Shown here piece by piece: positions 1 through 8,805 of a DNA stretch of 64,000 bases (position 1 is its first letter; every line of letters starts with the position of its first letter). The DNA comes from JACCSI01 sp035575715 (lineage in GTDB: Bacteria > Acidobacteriota > Vicinamibacteria > Vicinamibacterales > UBA2999): NCBI GenBank assembly GCA_035575715.1, contig DATLXN010000043.1, forward strand, positions 91,235 to 155,234, read 5' to 3'. Below the pieces are notes generated by a model. It saw only the letters and a program-made list of their open reading frames with translations, was not told where the DNA came from and did no database searches. The translations under genes and the position numbers were made by a program.

Positions 1-560
1 GAGACGGCTGACGTGCGTATCTCATAACGCATGGCGCCCACGCGGAGCGCATTGAACCGCACGGCAACGCGGGCGCGGCCCTTCACTTTGGCGGAGCGCT
101 GTGCTTCTGACACAAAGCCACTGACCGCGGCGCCTGCGGGAACAACGGTCACTCCGTCGACCATCACCGCCCGCCGCACGGTCGCCTGCACGTCGTCTTC
201 CACGCGGCTTGCCGTCGAAGAGACCGTTGTGCCCAGCTGCAGATTCAACACAGTGCCTGCCGGCAGGGTGATTTCTCTGAGCGGAACGTCGACCGGATCG
301 ACAGAGCGCGGGGTCAGGGGATCGGACTCAGGCTTGGCGACCGGGTCGGCATGATGGGCGGGCACTGACGGCGGATCCGACACTTTCGCATTCCCGATCT
401 CGGCGGCGGCAGCGGGCACCGCGGCGGCGGTCGGCACGTGTGCGACCACCGGAGCTGGCGCCAGTGCGTTCGAGGGGTCGGCGGGAGTCGGTTTGGGACC
501 GGCGTAGCAACCAGCAAGCGTCAGCGAGGCGATCAGCGCCGTAATCTTGAGGTAGCTCAT
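1..560 (-). CDS. Putative lipoprotein, C-terminus outside the window
   Basis: The reading frame runs off the left edge of the window, so only about 186 N-terminal residues are visible. It starts at ATG 560, preceded by an AAAGGGG ribosome binding site. The N-terminus is a lipoprotein signal with lipobox LAGC around residue 18, so the mature protein should be lipid-anchored. A long Ala/Pro-rich linker follows (about residues 20-90). After it comes a beta-rich segment with motif LPAGTVLNLQLGTTVSS and later VPAGAAVSGFV, a pattern seen in acidobacterial proteins of unknown function with TrbI/VirB10-like or BON-unrelated beta domains. I cannot assign a function. Confidence 0.7.
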   Translation of the reverse strand, partial: MSYLKITALIASLTLAGCYAGPKPTPADPSNALAPAPVVAHVPTAAAVPAAAAEIGNAKVSDPPSVPAHHADPVAKPESDPLTPRSVDPVDVPLREITLPAGTVLNLQLGTTVSSTASRVEDDVQATVRRAVMVDGVTVVPAGAAVSGFVSEAQRSAKVKGRARVAVRFNALRVGAMRYEIRTSAV

Positions 561-620
561 GCCCCTTTATGAGAGCAAAAGAGGTACCGGCGCTGCCGTC
601 ATTTTCCCAGTCGGGCGGTG

Positions 621-1334
621 TCAGTCGACAAGTGAAACCGGCAGGTTGGTCGGCGCGTGGTCGGTGGCCGCCCGCCGCACCCGATTGCCGCCCTCTGCGC
701 GCGCCTCGCGCATAGCATGGCGAGCGGCCTTGATCAGGTCGAGCTCTTCCCACGCGGATTGGCGATTGGGAACCGTAGACGCCACCGCCACACTGGCCGT
801 GACGAGCGGACCACTGGCATCACTGGCCGCGGGTATTTCCAACGCTTCAACGGAGTGACGGACTTTTTCAGCGACGCGCATCGCGCCGGCCTCGTCGGTC
901 GACGACAGAACCAAGGCAAATTCATCGCGGTGATAACGCGCGACGAGGTCGCCGGCGCGACCCGCCAAGCCGTCCAGCGCACGGCCGATCTGTCTCAGGC
1001 ACTCGTCGCCGGCCCGGCGCCCGAACTGCCGGTTGTAGGATCGGAAGTGGTCGATGTCGAGGAAGACCAAAGATACGGAAAGCTCGTCGCGCCGGGCGCG
1101 GCGCCATTCGCGCTCGATGAATTCAGGGAACTGTTCGTGATTGGCTAGCGCCGTCAAGCCGTCTTCGGTGCTGAGCCGCTGCAGCTGCAAACGCGCAAAT
1201 TCAAGTTCGGTGGTCCGCAGTTCGAGATGGCCGCCAACTTCGCGCAACTGAACCTGTAACCGACGCATCTGCCAGCCAAGCCACCCGCAGGCAGCAATCA
1301 GCGAGACTCCGAGGAACAGGTAGATGTTAGACAC
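621..1334 (-). CDS. Membrane-anchored GGDEF-domain protein with degenerate active site
   Basis: This 237-residue protein has one N-terminal membrane helix (about residues 5-22), a short coiled linker, and a GGDEF fold from about residue 60 to 215. The DIDHFRSYN motif near residue 93 matches the metal-binding part of diguanylate cyclases. The signature loop reads RYHRDEFALV: GG(D/E)EF is replaced by HRDEF. Loss of both glycines usually abolishes c-di-GMP synthesis, so the protein is more likely a GTP or c-di-GMP sensor, or a scaffold, than an active cyclase. There is no EAL domain. It stands alone, downstream of no obvious operon partner. Confidence 0.85.
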   Translation of the reverse strand: MSNIYLFLGVSLIAACGWLGWQMRRLQVQLREVGGHLELRTTELEFARLQLQRLSTEDGLTALANHEQFPEFIEREWRRARRDELSVSLVFLDIDHFRSYNRQFGRRAGDECLRQIGRALDGLAGRAGDLVARYHRDEFALVLSSTDEAGAMRVAEKVRHSVEALEIPAASDASGPLVTASVAVASTVPNRQSAWEELDLIKAARHAMREARAEGGNRVRRAATDHAPTNLPVSLVD

Positions 1335-1548
1335 GGCGCGGCACGATTCTAACTCAGCCGTGTAATCGGTCGCTGCACATTCGTAGGGAACGCTTGGCGG
1401 CGGTCATTTTGTAGGGAGAGCTTCGCGGCCCAGCCGCCGGCCGGCGGTATCGATTTGGCAACTTTCGACGGACGGCCCTATCCCACCCCGGCGTCAGAAT
1501 GAGCGACAAGATGTTCTTGCCGCCCACCCACGGCGCGGAGATCTGTGA

Positions 1549-2400
1549 CTAAATCGCCCCAGCGCTAAACGTATCGCACTGGTTAATGTCGCCGCTGTCG
1601 AGCCCGCGACGCAGCCAACGCTGACGCTGCTGTGCAGAGCCGTGCGTCCAACTTTCAGGGGACACGTAGCCTTGGCCCTGCTTCTGTAATCGATCGTCAC
1701 CGATCGCAGCAGCCGCGCTCAACCCTTCATCGATGTCGCCCGGCTCAAGAAGATTCTTGCTGTTGGTGTGGAAGCCCCACACGCCGGCATAACAGTCGGC
1801 CTGCAGTTCCTGCCGCACCGACATCTGATTGCCCTCTTCCTGTGACATTCGCGACCGCGCCTGGTTGACCTTGTCGGACACGCCGAGCAGCGTCTGCACG
1901 TGGTGACCGACTTCGTGGGCGATCACGTAGGCTTCGGCGAAGTCGCCGGGCGCGCCAAAGCGGGCGTCCAGTTCGCGGAAGAAGGACAGATCGAGATAGA
2001 CCTTTTGATCGGCCGGGCAATAGAACGGGCCGACAGCCGAGGATGCCGAGCCGCAGGCCGAGCGCACCGAGCCATCGAACAGTACGAGCACGGGTTCCTG
2101 GTAGGTGCCGCGGTTCTGCTGAAAGATGCGCGTCCATGTTTGCTCGGTTTCGTGCAGCACAAAGGAGACGCGTTGGGCTTGTGGGTCGTTGGCCGGCACT
2201 TCGCCCGCCGGGACCGCATTGCCGGCCGGCGCCGATTGTTCGACCTGCGAGAGCAGCTCGAGCGGATTTCGTCCGCTGATAAAGGAGATGACCAGGACCA
2301 GAACCAGCATGCCGATGCCGCCCCCGCCGACCATCCCCGCGCCGCCTAAGCCGCGGCGATCTTCGATATTTTTGCTACGTCCACCGGATTCCCAGCGCAT
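1549..2400 (-). CDS. ypfJ: Neutral zinc metallopeptidase, YpfJ family
   Basis: The 283-residue protein belongs to the putative neutral zinc metallopeptidase family (YpfJ/KPN_01571 type). The N-terminus is Gly-rich with one membrane helix at about residues 25-43 (MLVLVLVISFISGRNP follows the Gly run). The catalytic HEVGHH lies near residue 163, with the downstream ELQADCYAGVW motif typical of the family. The start at ATG 2400 is chosen because ACGGAGG lies just upstream; the longer open frame would run back through the tRNA-like sequence. Substrate is unknown in the family. No operon partner is seen. Confidence 0.9.
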   Translation of the reverse strand: MRWESGGRSKNIEDRRGLGGAGMVGGGGIGMLVLVLVISFISGRNPLELLSQVEQSAPAGNAVPAGEVPANDPQAQRVSFVLHETEQTWTRIFQQNRGTYQEPVLVLFDGSVRSACGSASSAVGPFYCPADQKVYLDLSFFRELDARFGAPGDFAEAYVIAHEVGHHVQTLLGVSDKVNQARSRMSQEEGNQMSVRQELQADCYAGVWGFHTNSKNLLEPGDIDEGLSAAAAIGDDRLQKQGQGYVSPESWTHGSAQQRQRWLRRGLDSGDINQCDTFSAGAI

Positions 2401-2479
2401 GAGCTTCTGCCTCCGTCTAAGGCAGTAGCAAAACTCATGCGCGTTATGGGTGGAGTAAGTCGTCGAGGGAAAAAGGATA

Positions 2480-2563
2480 GTCGGGCTGGTGAAACTGGCA
2501 AACACATCAGACTTAAAATCTGCCGCCCATAAGGGCTTCTGGGTTCGATTCCCAGCGGGGCCA
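2480..2563 (+). tRNA. tRNA-Leu(UAA)-like sequence with unpaired acceptor stem
   Basis: From position 2487 on, the sequence is a clear class II tRNA: D-arm with GGTGAAACTGGCAAACAC, anticodon loop CTTAAAA (anticodon UAA), a long variable arm GCCC-ATAA-GGGC, and a T-arm CTGGG/CCCAG around TTCGATT. The acceptor does not close: the 5' strand 2480-2486 is GTCGGGC while the 3' strand 2556-2562 is CGGGGCC. A good tRNA-Leu(UAA) exists at 5105-5189. This copy is therefore probably a tRNA fragment or pseudogene that lost its true 5' strand. Confidence 0.5.
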
Positions 2564-2882
2564 CTCTTTAACACTCGAAGCGGGGCCACAGGCGCTCAGT
2601 TTAACGCGACTTACCTACAGCCCCCTCAGAGGTCTTTTAGGAGGTCGGTGACCCGAAAAATGAGCGTGTCGGCCCGACCGCGCTCCAAACGTAGTAGCTG
2701 AAGATGGGACCGCCGCGTGCGTCGGCGAAGCGCTCGACGTGCTCAAAAAGGCGACCTCGCCAGAACGCAACTGAACCTGTTGGAGAAGATTGCGTGATTG
2801 GCGGGGTGGGGGAAATACCTGCTATTGCATTTTACAAGGTCCGTTATCGGATCCTGATCAAGACGCTCGGACCTGCCAAAAG
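2564..2882. other. Intergenic stretch without a convincing gene
   Basis: No protein gene is supported here. The 11-mer AGCGGGGCCAC at 2554-2564 (the tRNA-like 3' end) is repeated at 2579-2589, which may be a small duplication scar. Two short pieces in different frames between about 2700 and 2790 look faintly protein-like (KKATSPER and NLLEKIA) and could be the remains of a gene. Confidence 0.4.
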
Positions 2883-2918
2883 AAAAGGGAATCATCATAA
2901 ACGTGATGATCCCCCTTT
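2883..2918 (-). terminator. Hairpin terminator after the secreted protein gene
   Basis: AAAGGGA-ATCATCA pairs with TGATGAT-CCCCTTT across a six-base loop. Read on the minus strand the stem is followed by TTTTCTTTT, so it fits a Rho-independent terminator for the gene that ends at 2953. Confidence 0.75.
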
Positions 2919-2952
2919 GGTCTGTCCGGCCGCGCCTCGCGTGGCGGTTACC

Positions 2953-3549
2953 TTACTTCGGACAGGTGTCGCTCAGCATCGTGACCGAGGCGACCTTCAC
3001 CTTGTACGTCAGACGCTTCTGGGTCCCCCCAGAGGCCATCGCGGCACCGGCTTCGCTGCCGGCCGACGCCCCCACCGACTTGGTCCGCTCCGTCGTCACC
3101 GTCGTCTTGCCGTCGGCTTGCACCTTCACCTTCGACTTGTCCACGTCATCGTCGAGCGTTCCCTCGATCTTGACGCTGTGCCCGACATGGCCACGAAGCT
3201 TCTCGGAGGAATGGAGCCAGTAGACGACGTTGGCATCAGGCGTCATGGCATGACCGGTGGGATGCGCGTTCGGCGTGCCACCCGTTGTCGTCGCGGCGGC
3301 ATCGGTGCGGTGCACGTTGCTCAGCATGAACGTGTCTTTCTCGGTGCCCGCCGCGACACAGCCGGTGAGCGTGACCGGACCGGCCGCGATCTTGTCGCCG
3401 CCCGGGACGCTGGTGCCCGTGGCCTGCATGCCCATGGGTGCCTTGGGGGTGGTGGGTGCCATCGTGGGCTGCTGTGCGCCGACCGCGACGGTCGAGGCGA
3501 GAACGACGGTCGAAGCGAGCACGACGGCGCTCAAGTTCAAGTAGCTCAT
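2953..3549 (-). CDS. Secreted protein of unknown function
   Basis: The 198-residue product begins with a signal peptide (hydrophobic stretch about residues 6-22, cleavage near AVGAQQ). The mature part is rich in Thr, Ala and Lys. A central region has LTGCVAAGTEKDTFMLSNV and SVKIEGTLDDD, the pattern of a small OB-fold-like beta barrel found in secreted acidobacterial proteins. A GGAGG site precedes ATG 3549. A terminator follows at 2883-2918, so it is a single-gene transcript. No enzymatic motif is visible. Confidence 0.75.
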   Translation of the reverse strand: MSYLNLSAVVLASTVVLASTVAVGAQQPTMAPTTPKAPMGMQATGTSVPGGDKIAAGPVTLTGCVAAGTEKDTFMLSNVHRTDAAATTTGGTPNAHPTGHAMTPDANVVYWLHSSEKLRGHVGHSVKIEGTLDDDVDKSKVKVQADGKTTVTTERTKSVGASAGSEAGAAMASGGTQKRLTYKVKVASVTMLSDTCPK

Positions 3550-3710
3550 CTGTTCCTCCAGAAAATTGACTTATCGGCTTATTCCGTAAATACGCGGACA
3601 CGCGTTCCAACAGAGCCATCGTTATCGGGGAAGTTTACCCTCTTTGCTCACGCCGGCGGGCAACCTGGATGTCGCGGGCGAAGGCGAGACGACCATCATG
3701 ACGTGCAACA

Positions 3711-4955
3711 TCAGTCGGCGCTCCGCATCGGTAATGGCACACTCAATAAGATCAGGTCCGTATAAACCTGTTCGTGGCGAACGATCAGATACTCCAGGGC
3801 CTCTGCCAGGCGGCTGGTCGGCCGAAGCTCGTTCGATTGACCATGGAGATCGATGAATGACGAAAATCGTTGTTCGAGCATTCGCAGGAACTCGACCGGG
3901 CGCACGCCGCTGCGGCGGATGATGCCGGGATGGAATTCGAGTTGCCAGACCACATGTGGATGCAGGACCGACTTCGCACCGGCGAGCACTTTCGGCTCCC
4001 AGCCTTGAGTGTCGCACTTGATGAATCCGACGCTGGCCGCATCGACGTTGTGACTGTCAATCCACGCGTCCAGCGTCATCGTGCGCACGCGCGTGCCACC
4101 GGCGCGGTGGTCCGAGTCGGTCAGATGGTGGGTCCCCATGTGCGTGCCATGGACCAGAAGCGAGTCGCCGCTACGGTCCGACAACGCCACGCGATCGGGA
4201 AGCACCACGCCTTCGAGACCGTTGGCAATCACATTGCGCACCAGACACGCGTAATTGGACGGGTCGGGTTCGGCGGCCAGAACAAGTTGGGCATCGCCCA
4301 TTACCGCGCGCGGCAGAGCCGTCGTACCGACGTTGGCCCCGATATCGAGCATGACCGGACCGAACGCGATGTTGCGGAGTGCCGCAATATCGCGAACCGG
4401 CAGCCACCCGCCTCGCAGTCGCGCGACTAACGACCCCGAGTCGTGCTCATTGACGGGAAACTCGAACGACATCCCGTAACAGTCCACGGCAGCGGTGCCC
4501 TCGAGCGCCGCGCCCGCGTGACGGATCGCGGCATAGCTTTCGGATGTCGCTTCAAACTGCGCCGCGCGGACACGTCCGGCGGCTGTCGCTGATGCAGACA
4601 CGAGCGCCCGCTGCCGCACTGGCAAGAGCGCCTCGATGACGTCTACACGCGCGATGCGGCGGCGAACGCGCTCGATTCTCGCCCGCATAATCTCCGCGAA
4701 CTCACGCCGCCTCGCTCGCGCTTCACCACGCAACACCTGTTGTGCCTTGCGGCTGCGACGCCGCTCCTCGTGCAGTGCTTCGCGCGCTTCGTCCAGCTTG
4801 CTCTCGAGGTCGAGCGCACGACGCTCGAGTCGCTCGAGGCGCTGCACGTGGGCGCGGAGTCCAGGCATCCATCGCAGCCAACGTCTGAACGAGGAACGCG
4901 ACCTCAACGGCGGCTTTCCCTCGTCGCCGGGTAGTGGGTCAATTTGAACTGGCAT
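3711..4955 (-). CDS. FkbM-family methyltransferase with N-terminal coiled coil
   Basis: The 414-residue protein has a basic, Arg/Glu-rich coiled coil at about residues 35-115, followed by a Rossmann-type SAM-dependent methyltransferase. The SAM motif MLDIGANVGTTALPRAV lies near residue 205, the acidic motif AAEPDPSNYACL follows, and the FkbM signature FIKCDTQGWEPKVLAGA lies near residue 310. FkbM enzymes O-methylate sugars or natural products; in a chromosomal setting without a biosynthetic cluster, a glycan or surface-polymer target is the likeliest inference. The coiled coil is an unusual addition to the family and suggests oligomerisation or partner binding. Confidence 0.85.
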   Translation of the reverse strand: MPVQIDPLPGDEGKPPLRSRSSFRRWLRWMPGLRAHVQRLERLERRALDLESKLDEAREALHEERRRSRKAQQVLRGEARARRREFAEIMRARIERVRRRIARVDVIEALLPVRQRALVSASATAAGRVRAAQFEATSESYAAIRHAGAALEGTAAVDCYGMSFEFPVNEHDSGSLVARLRGGWLPVRDIAALRNIAFGPVMLDIGANVGTTALPRAVMGDAQLVLAAEPDPSNYACLVRNVIANGLEGVVLPDRVALSDRSGDSLLVHGTHMGTHHLTDSDHRAGGTRVRTMTLDAWIDSHNVDAASVGFIKCDTQGWEPKVLAGAKSVLHPHVVWQLEFHPGIIRRSGVRPVEFLRMLEQRFSSFIDLHGQSNELRPTSRLAEALEYLIVRHEQVYTDLILLSVPLPMRSAD

Positions 4956-5104
4956 GGCTGGCCTAGACGCTTGGCACGAATTCGATTTTAGAGCTGGCCA
5001 TTATTTGCCAGTCGAATGACAGGCTTCGTGGCGGTGTTCCTGTCGACCTCCCGAGCCGGCCGGGTGCATCAGTTCCTGGCCACCGTAAATGACTGATTCG
5101 AAAG

Positions 5105-5189
5105 TGCCGGGGGCGGGAATCGAACCCGCACGCTCGTTAAGAGCTTGGGATTTTAAGTCCCATGCGTCTGCCAATTTCGCCACCCCGGC
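5105..5189 (-). tRNA. tRNA-Leu (anticodon UAA)
   Basis: A complete class II tRNA on the minus strand. Acceptor GCCGGGG (5183-5189) pairs perfectly with CCCCGGC (5106-5112); discriminator is A; anticodon loop CTTAAAA; long variable arm; T-arm GCGGG/CCCGC. The CCA end is not encoded (ACT follows). Confidence 0.95.
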
Positions 5190-5197
5190 GCAGAGAC

Positions 5198-5300
5198 ATT
5201 CTATTGGTGATTGGTGATTGGCCGCTGGCAACCGACGACCGACCACCGACCACCGACGACCCACGACTGGCCACCGACGACTGGCGACCGGCGACCGCTA
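5198..5300. repeat. Degenerate short-repeat intergenic tract
   Basis: The interval between tRNA-Leu and the next gene is made of imperfect tandem copies of TTGGTGA (5203-5220) and then of CGACCACCGA/CGACTGGC-type units up to the stop codon at 5298. It has no coding character. Similar short repeats fill the gaps at about 37,520-37,570 and 43,052-43,082. Confidence 0.6.
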
Positions 5301-5663
5301 GTGCACGCGCTCTGTGGGCGCATCCTGGCCCTTGATCGCCTTGGTCACCATCGTCGTCAACTGCGCTTCGTCAATCGCAATCGGACCGGCGCTCGCCGTC
5401 CCGCTCTGCATTTCGAGATGCAGGACGACGCCACCTTCGTAGGGGCTGACCACCCAACTGAAACCCCGTAAGCTGACCGCTGGCGGTTCGCCGCCGGGGT
5501 TTCGCTCGCGCTCGAGGGACAGCAACATCTCGGTCAGCAACCGTCGCACGTCGTCATCGCGCCAAGTTGTCGGATCGCTCGGCAAGGAAAGAATGGGATG
5601 CGTGTTGGCGTGTTCCGCGCCGCGCACCCACACGTCGACTTCAATCACGCTGGTCATGTTCAT
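5298..5663 (-). CDS. Small protein of unknown function downstream of the DUF255 gene
   Basis: The product is 121 residues without signal peptide or membrane segment. It reads as one small alpha/beta domain (MTSVIEVDVWVRGAEH near the start, FSWVVSPYEGGVVLHLEM in the middle). The start at ATG 5663 lies 8 bases after the stop of the DUF255 gene, so the two are co-transcribed; a second ATG lies at 5657. I do not recognise the family. The operon position suggests an accessory role to the upstream thioredoxin-domain protein, but this is only inference. Confidence 0.65.
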   Translation of the reverse strand: MNMTSVIEVDVWVRGAEHANTHPILSLPSDPTTWRDDDVRRLLTEMLLSLERERNPGGEPPAVSLRGFSWVVSPYEGGVVLHLEMQSGTASAGPIAIDEAQLTTMVTKAIKGQDAPTERVH

Positions 5664-5671
5664 TCCGCTGA

Positions 5672-7837
5672 TTACAACACTAACTCGTGGGCCGAGGTCA
5701 CCGGAGCCTCGCACACGAAATTGCGGCAGATATAGGCGGCCCCACCACCGCACGCGGTCATGGCACCAAGCCACGGCATCATTGCGGCCAGTTGCTGCTG
5801 TCGCTCGCCAGGGGCCACTGGAACCGTGGTTGCAAACGGTTTGTATGGCACTTGGGCCGCCTGCCACAGCTCACGGGTCGTCGCATCGGAGGGCGACCCA
5901 ACGACGATGATTTGTTCGGGTGCCGCTTGGGCGAATGACAACGCTGCCGACATCATCGGCACAGTGCGACCGTGGGTCGAGAGACGCGCGCCAAATCCGG
6001 TGAATACCTCGCGCGCGCGGGCGTCATAGCGCATCTCCCCGGTGAGATGCGCCAGCACTAACAGATTGTGGGCGCCGACGCCGCTGGCTGATGGTTCCGC
6101 GCCGTCATACTCCTCTTTCATGCGGACCAGCACCGATGGATCGTTGCCGGTCGTGCTGAACCAGCCGCCGTCGGCAGCATCCCAGAACTGATCATCCTGC
6201 GCGCGCTGCAACGAGACCGCCCACTCCAGCCACTGGGGATCGCCATCCGCCTGGAATAGTTCGAGCAGGCCAAAGATCAGAAAGGCGTAATCTTCGGCAT
6301 ACCCTTGGATGGCGGCATCGCCTCCCCGATAGCGGCGCAACAGCACGCGGCGGTCCGGTTGCCACATCGTCGCCTTGAGGAAGGCGGCTGCTCGCTGCGC
6401 GGTCTCGAGATGGCGCACGCCAGGGTCGCCACCGACGTCCTGCCCGAGCGCCACGCCGCCGCCGAGCACACGTCCGGCACGAGCGAATGCAGCGATCATC
6501 AGGCCGTTCCAGCCAGTGAGGATCTTGTCGTCGAGAGATGGCCGCGGCCGCTTGCGTTGGGCGGCGAAGATCGCGACCCGCGCGCGGGTCAGCGCAGCGG
6601 CCACATCCTCGGGCGAGCGGGACAGCGTCGTGGCAATAGCGCTAATACCCTGAGCGGTGTAGAGAAGGTTCTTGCCTGTGAACTCGGCGTGCGGGTCAAA
6701 CGGCGCGTTGCCTTCAGGCAGCAGGCCGTAACGCATCTCGAAGACGACCGCGTCATCGCCCAGCAGTGCGCGGACCTCGCCGACCGACCAGATATAGAAG
6801 GCGCCTTCCATCTTGCGCGGTTCAGGTTGGTCGGCCGCTTCCGCCGGGATACTGTCGGCGTCCTCGGCCGAGAAGAAGCCGCCGCCGCGATCGGTCAGTT
6901 CGCGAGCGACGTATTGCAGCGTGTCTTCGGCGATTTGCGCGAAGAACGGGTCGCCCGACACCTGCGCCGCCTCGAGATAGGCCAGCACGAGTTGCGACTG
7001 GTCGTAGAGCATCTTCTCGAAGTGCGGGACGCGCCAATTGCCGTCCACCGAATAGCGATGGAATCCGCCACCCACATGGTCGCGCATTCCGCCGAGCGCC
7101 ATGGCGCGCAGCGTCGTCAACACCATGTCGCGCGGCGCCGCGTCGGACGTGCGCGCATGCTCGCGCAGCAGAAACAACAGTTCACTCGGACGGGGAAACT
7201 TCGGCGCGTCGCCGAAGCCACCGCGCTCGCTATCGAAGCTGCTGCGAAACTGCCGGACAGTACTGCTCAACGCGGCGACGCCATCGAACGGAGGGGGCGT
7301 GGCGCCATCGTCCGCCCGCCGTGTCGAACCTTCCCCTCCCGCGATGTCGGCCAGCCGCTCAGTGATCTGATGGGCCGATTGCAGAACGGTGGCGCGATCG
7401 TCGCGCCACGCGCGGGAAATCTCCGCGAGCACTTCGGCAAACCCGGGCCGGCCCCATTGGCTCTGCGGCGGGTAGTAGGTGCCGCCGTAGAACGGCTTGA
7501 GCTCCGGCGTGAGCCACACGCTCATCGGCCACCCACCCGATCCGGTCGTCGCCTGCACGAACGTCATGTAGACGCGATCCACGTCAGGCCGCTCTTCACG
7601 ATCGACTTTAATCGACACGAAATCACGGTTGAGAATCGCGGCGATCTCGCCGCTCTCGAACGACTCGTGCTCCATGACGTGACACCAGTGGCAGGTTGAG
7701 TAACCGATCGACAAAAAGATCGGTTTGTCCTCGCGCCGCGCACGATCAAAGGCGTCGGTGCGCCAGGGATACCAGTCGACCGGGTTGGCGGCGTGTTGAA
7801 GGAGGTAGGGACTCTGCTCTGCGCCGAGACGATTCAT
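5672..7837 (-). CDS. yyaL: DUF255 thioredoxin-domain protein (YyaL/SSP411 family)
   Basis: The 721-residue protein has the full family layout: an N-terminal thioredoxin-like domain with CHWCHVM (Cys49 and Cys52), then an (alpha/alpha)6 glycoside-hydrolase-like toroid to the C-terminus, with GGFGDAPKFPRP and GGFHRYSVDGNWRVPHFEKM as family landmarks. The human homologue is spermatogenesis-associated protein 20. The biochemical role is unproven; redox or sugar-isomerase-like functions have been proposed. The ATG at 7837 overlaps the stop of the YihY gene by 4 bases (ATGA), so the start is secure and the genes are translationally coupled. Confidence 0.92.
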   Translation of the reverse strand: MNRLGAEQSPYLLQHAANPVDWYPWRTDAFDRARREDKPIFLSIGYSTCHWCHVMEHESFESGEIAAILNRDFVSIKVDREERPDVDRVYMTFVQATTGSGGWPMSVWLTPELKPFYGGTYYPPQSQWGRPGFAEVLAEISRAWRDDRATVLQSAHQITERLADIAGGEGSTRRADDGATPPPFDGVAALSSTVRQFRSSFDSERGGFGDAPKFPRPSELLFLLREHARTSDAAPRDMVLTTLRAMALGGMRDHVGGGFHRYSVDGNWRVPHFEKMLYDQSQLVLAYLEAAQVSGDPFFAQIAEDTLQYVARELTDRGGGFFSAEDADSIPAEAADQPEPRKMEGAFYIWSVGEVRALLGDDAVVFEMRYGLLPEGNAPFDPHAEFTGKNLLYTAQGISAIATTLSRSPEDVAAALTRARVAIFAAQRKRPRPSLDDKILTGWNGLMIAAFARAGRVLGGGVALGQDVGGDPGVRHLETAQRAAAFLKATMWQPDRRVLLRRYRGGDAAIQGYAEDYAFLIFGLLELFQADGDPQWLEWAVSLQRAQDDQFWDAADGGWFSTTGNDPSVLVRMKEEYDGAEPSASGVGAHNLLVLAHLTGEMRYDARAREVFTGFGARLSTHGRTVPMMSAALSFAQAAPEQIIVVGSPSDATTRELWQAAQVPYKPFATTVPVAPGERQQQLAAMMPWLGAMTACGGGAAYICRNFVCEAPVTSAHELVL

Positions 7838-8805
7838 CCAGCCGCTATTGTAGCGACTACCGGATCGCCGACGATCTCGGGATGCTTCACCGCGGCTGCT
7901 TGCAGGCGCGCATAGGCGGCCGTCATTTCCACCCCGTAGAGCAGGATCACCGCTGAGATGTAGATCCAGAACAGAAAGACCACAACCGTGGCGATCGAGC
8001 CGTGCACGGCGTTCCATCCGGCAAGGTCGCGCGCGTACCAGGAAAAGCCGGACAAGGCGCCGCGCCACAGTAAACCGGTCAGGATCGCCCCGGGCCACAC
8101 CCAGCGAAAGCGGATCTTGGTGTTCGGGATGAAATAAAACAGCAGCGCGACGCAGCCGATCAACAGCACCGTCGCGCCGTAGTCGGCGCTGACCGCACTC
8201 AGCCAGATCAGCCAGGGCGAGCGCTGCACGAGATCCCAGAACCAATTGGTTTCGGCGATACGCGCCAGCGAGGCCAGCACCAGGGCGATGATGAAAATCG
8301 CGCCGGCCGACACCATCATCAGGAACGACACGAACCGGTGCATCAGGAAGCTGCGACGACGCTCCACACCCCACGCATGGTCGATGGCTGACGACACCGC
8401 GTTGAAGACGCCGAGCGATGCCCAGATCATCGCCAGCAGTCCACCGACGCCGAACCGGACCGTCTGACCGCGAAAGCTATCCAGCTGACCAGTCATGAAA
8501 TCGAACTGGCGCGGGAAGTAGCGAAAGATGAAGCGGACGACCGCATCACGGGCGTCCACGTCGGCAGTCACCGTGCCGAGAATGGATAAGACCAGCAGCA
8601 GAAACGGAAACAGCGACAGGAGCGCGTAGTAGGCAATCGACGCCGCATGCGTCAATCCGTCGCTGTTATAAAACTCCGCTATGCCGCGCCAGGCCGCCTG
8701 ACCCATCAGGCGCAGCGCCGCGATGGGGCGCGCGATCAGCGCGCCCCTCAGATCACGCCGAACGCGGATATCCTGCCTGTGCCCCGCCACGAATCTCTGC
8801 CACAC
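7834..8805 (-). CDS. yihY: YihY/BrkB-family inner-membrane protein
   Basis: A 323-residue multi-span membrane protein. At least six hydrophobic helices are visible, with the family motif NSDGLTHAASIAYYALLSLFPFLLL near residue 45 and WKRxxPG-type WPGAILTGLLWRGALSGFSWY near residue 235. The family is widespread; it was once called ribonuclease BN in error, and its transport or envelope role is unknown. It sits between a small single-span protein (overlapping its 5' end by 53 bases) and the DUF255 gene, in a minus-strand operon that also starts with an NtrC-type regulator. Confidence 0.9.
   Translation of the reverse strand: MWQRFVAGHRQDIRVRRDLRGALIARPIAALRLMGQAAWRGIAEFYNSDGLTHAASIAYYALLSLFPFLLLVLSILGTVTADVDARDAVVRFIFRYFPRQFDFMTGQLDSFRGQTVRFGVGGLLAMIWASLGVFNAVSSAIDHAWGVERRRSFLMHRFVSFLMMVSAGAIFIIALVLASLARIAETNWFWDLVQRSPWLIWLSAVSADYGATVLLIGCVALLFYFIPNTKIRFRWVWPGAILTGLLWRGALSGFSWYARDLAGWNAVHGSIATVVVFLFWIYISAVILLYGVEMTAAYARLQAAAVKHPEIVGDPVVATIAAG

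Noticed and set aside
2401..2589. Longer N-terminus of the zinc metallopeptidase
   Set aside because: It would translate the tRNA-like sequence; the ATG at 2400 has a good ribosome binding site and starts the conserved part.
5198..5300. CRISPR array
   Set aside because: Units are too short, degenerate and without spacers, and no cas genes are in the window.
7838..8374. N-terminal extension of the DUF255 protein
   Set aside because: The frame stays open but overlaps YihY almost fully; the ATGA coupling and family length fix the start at 7837.
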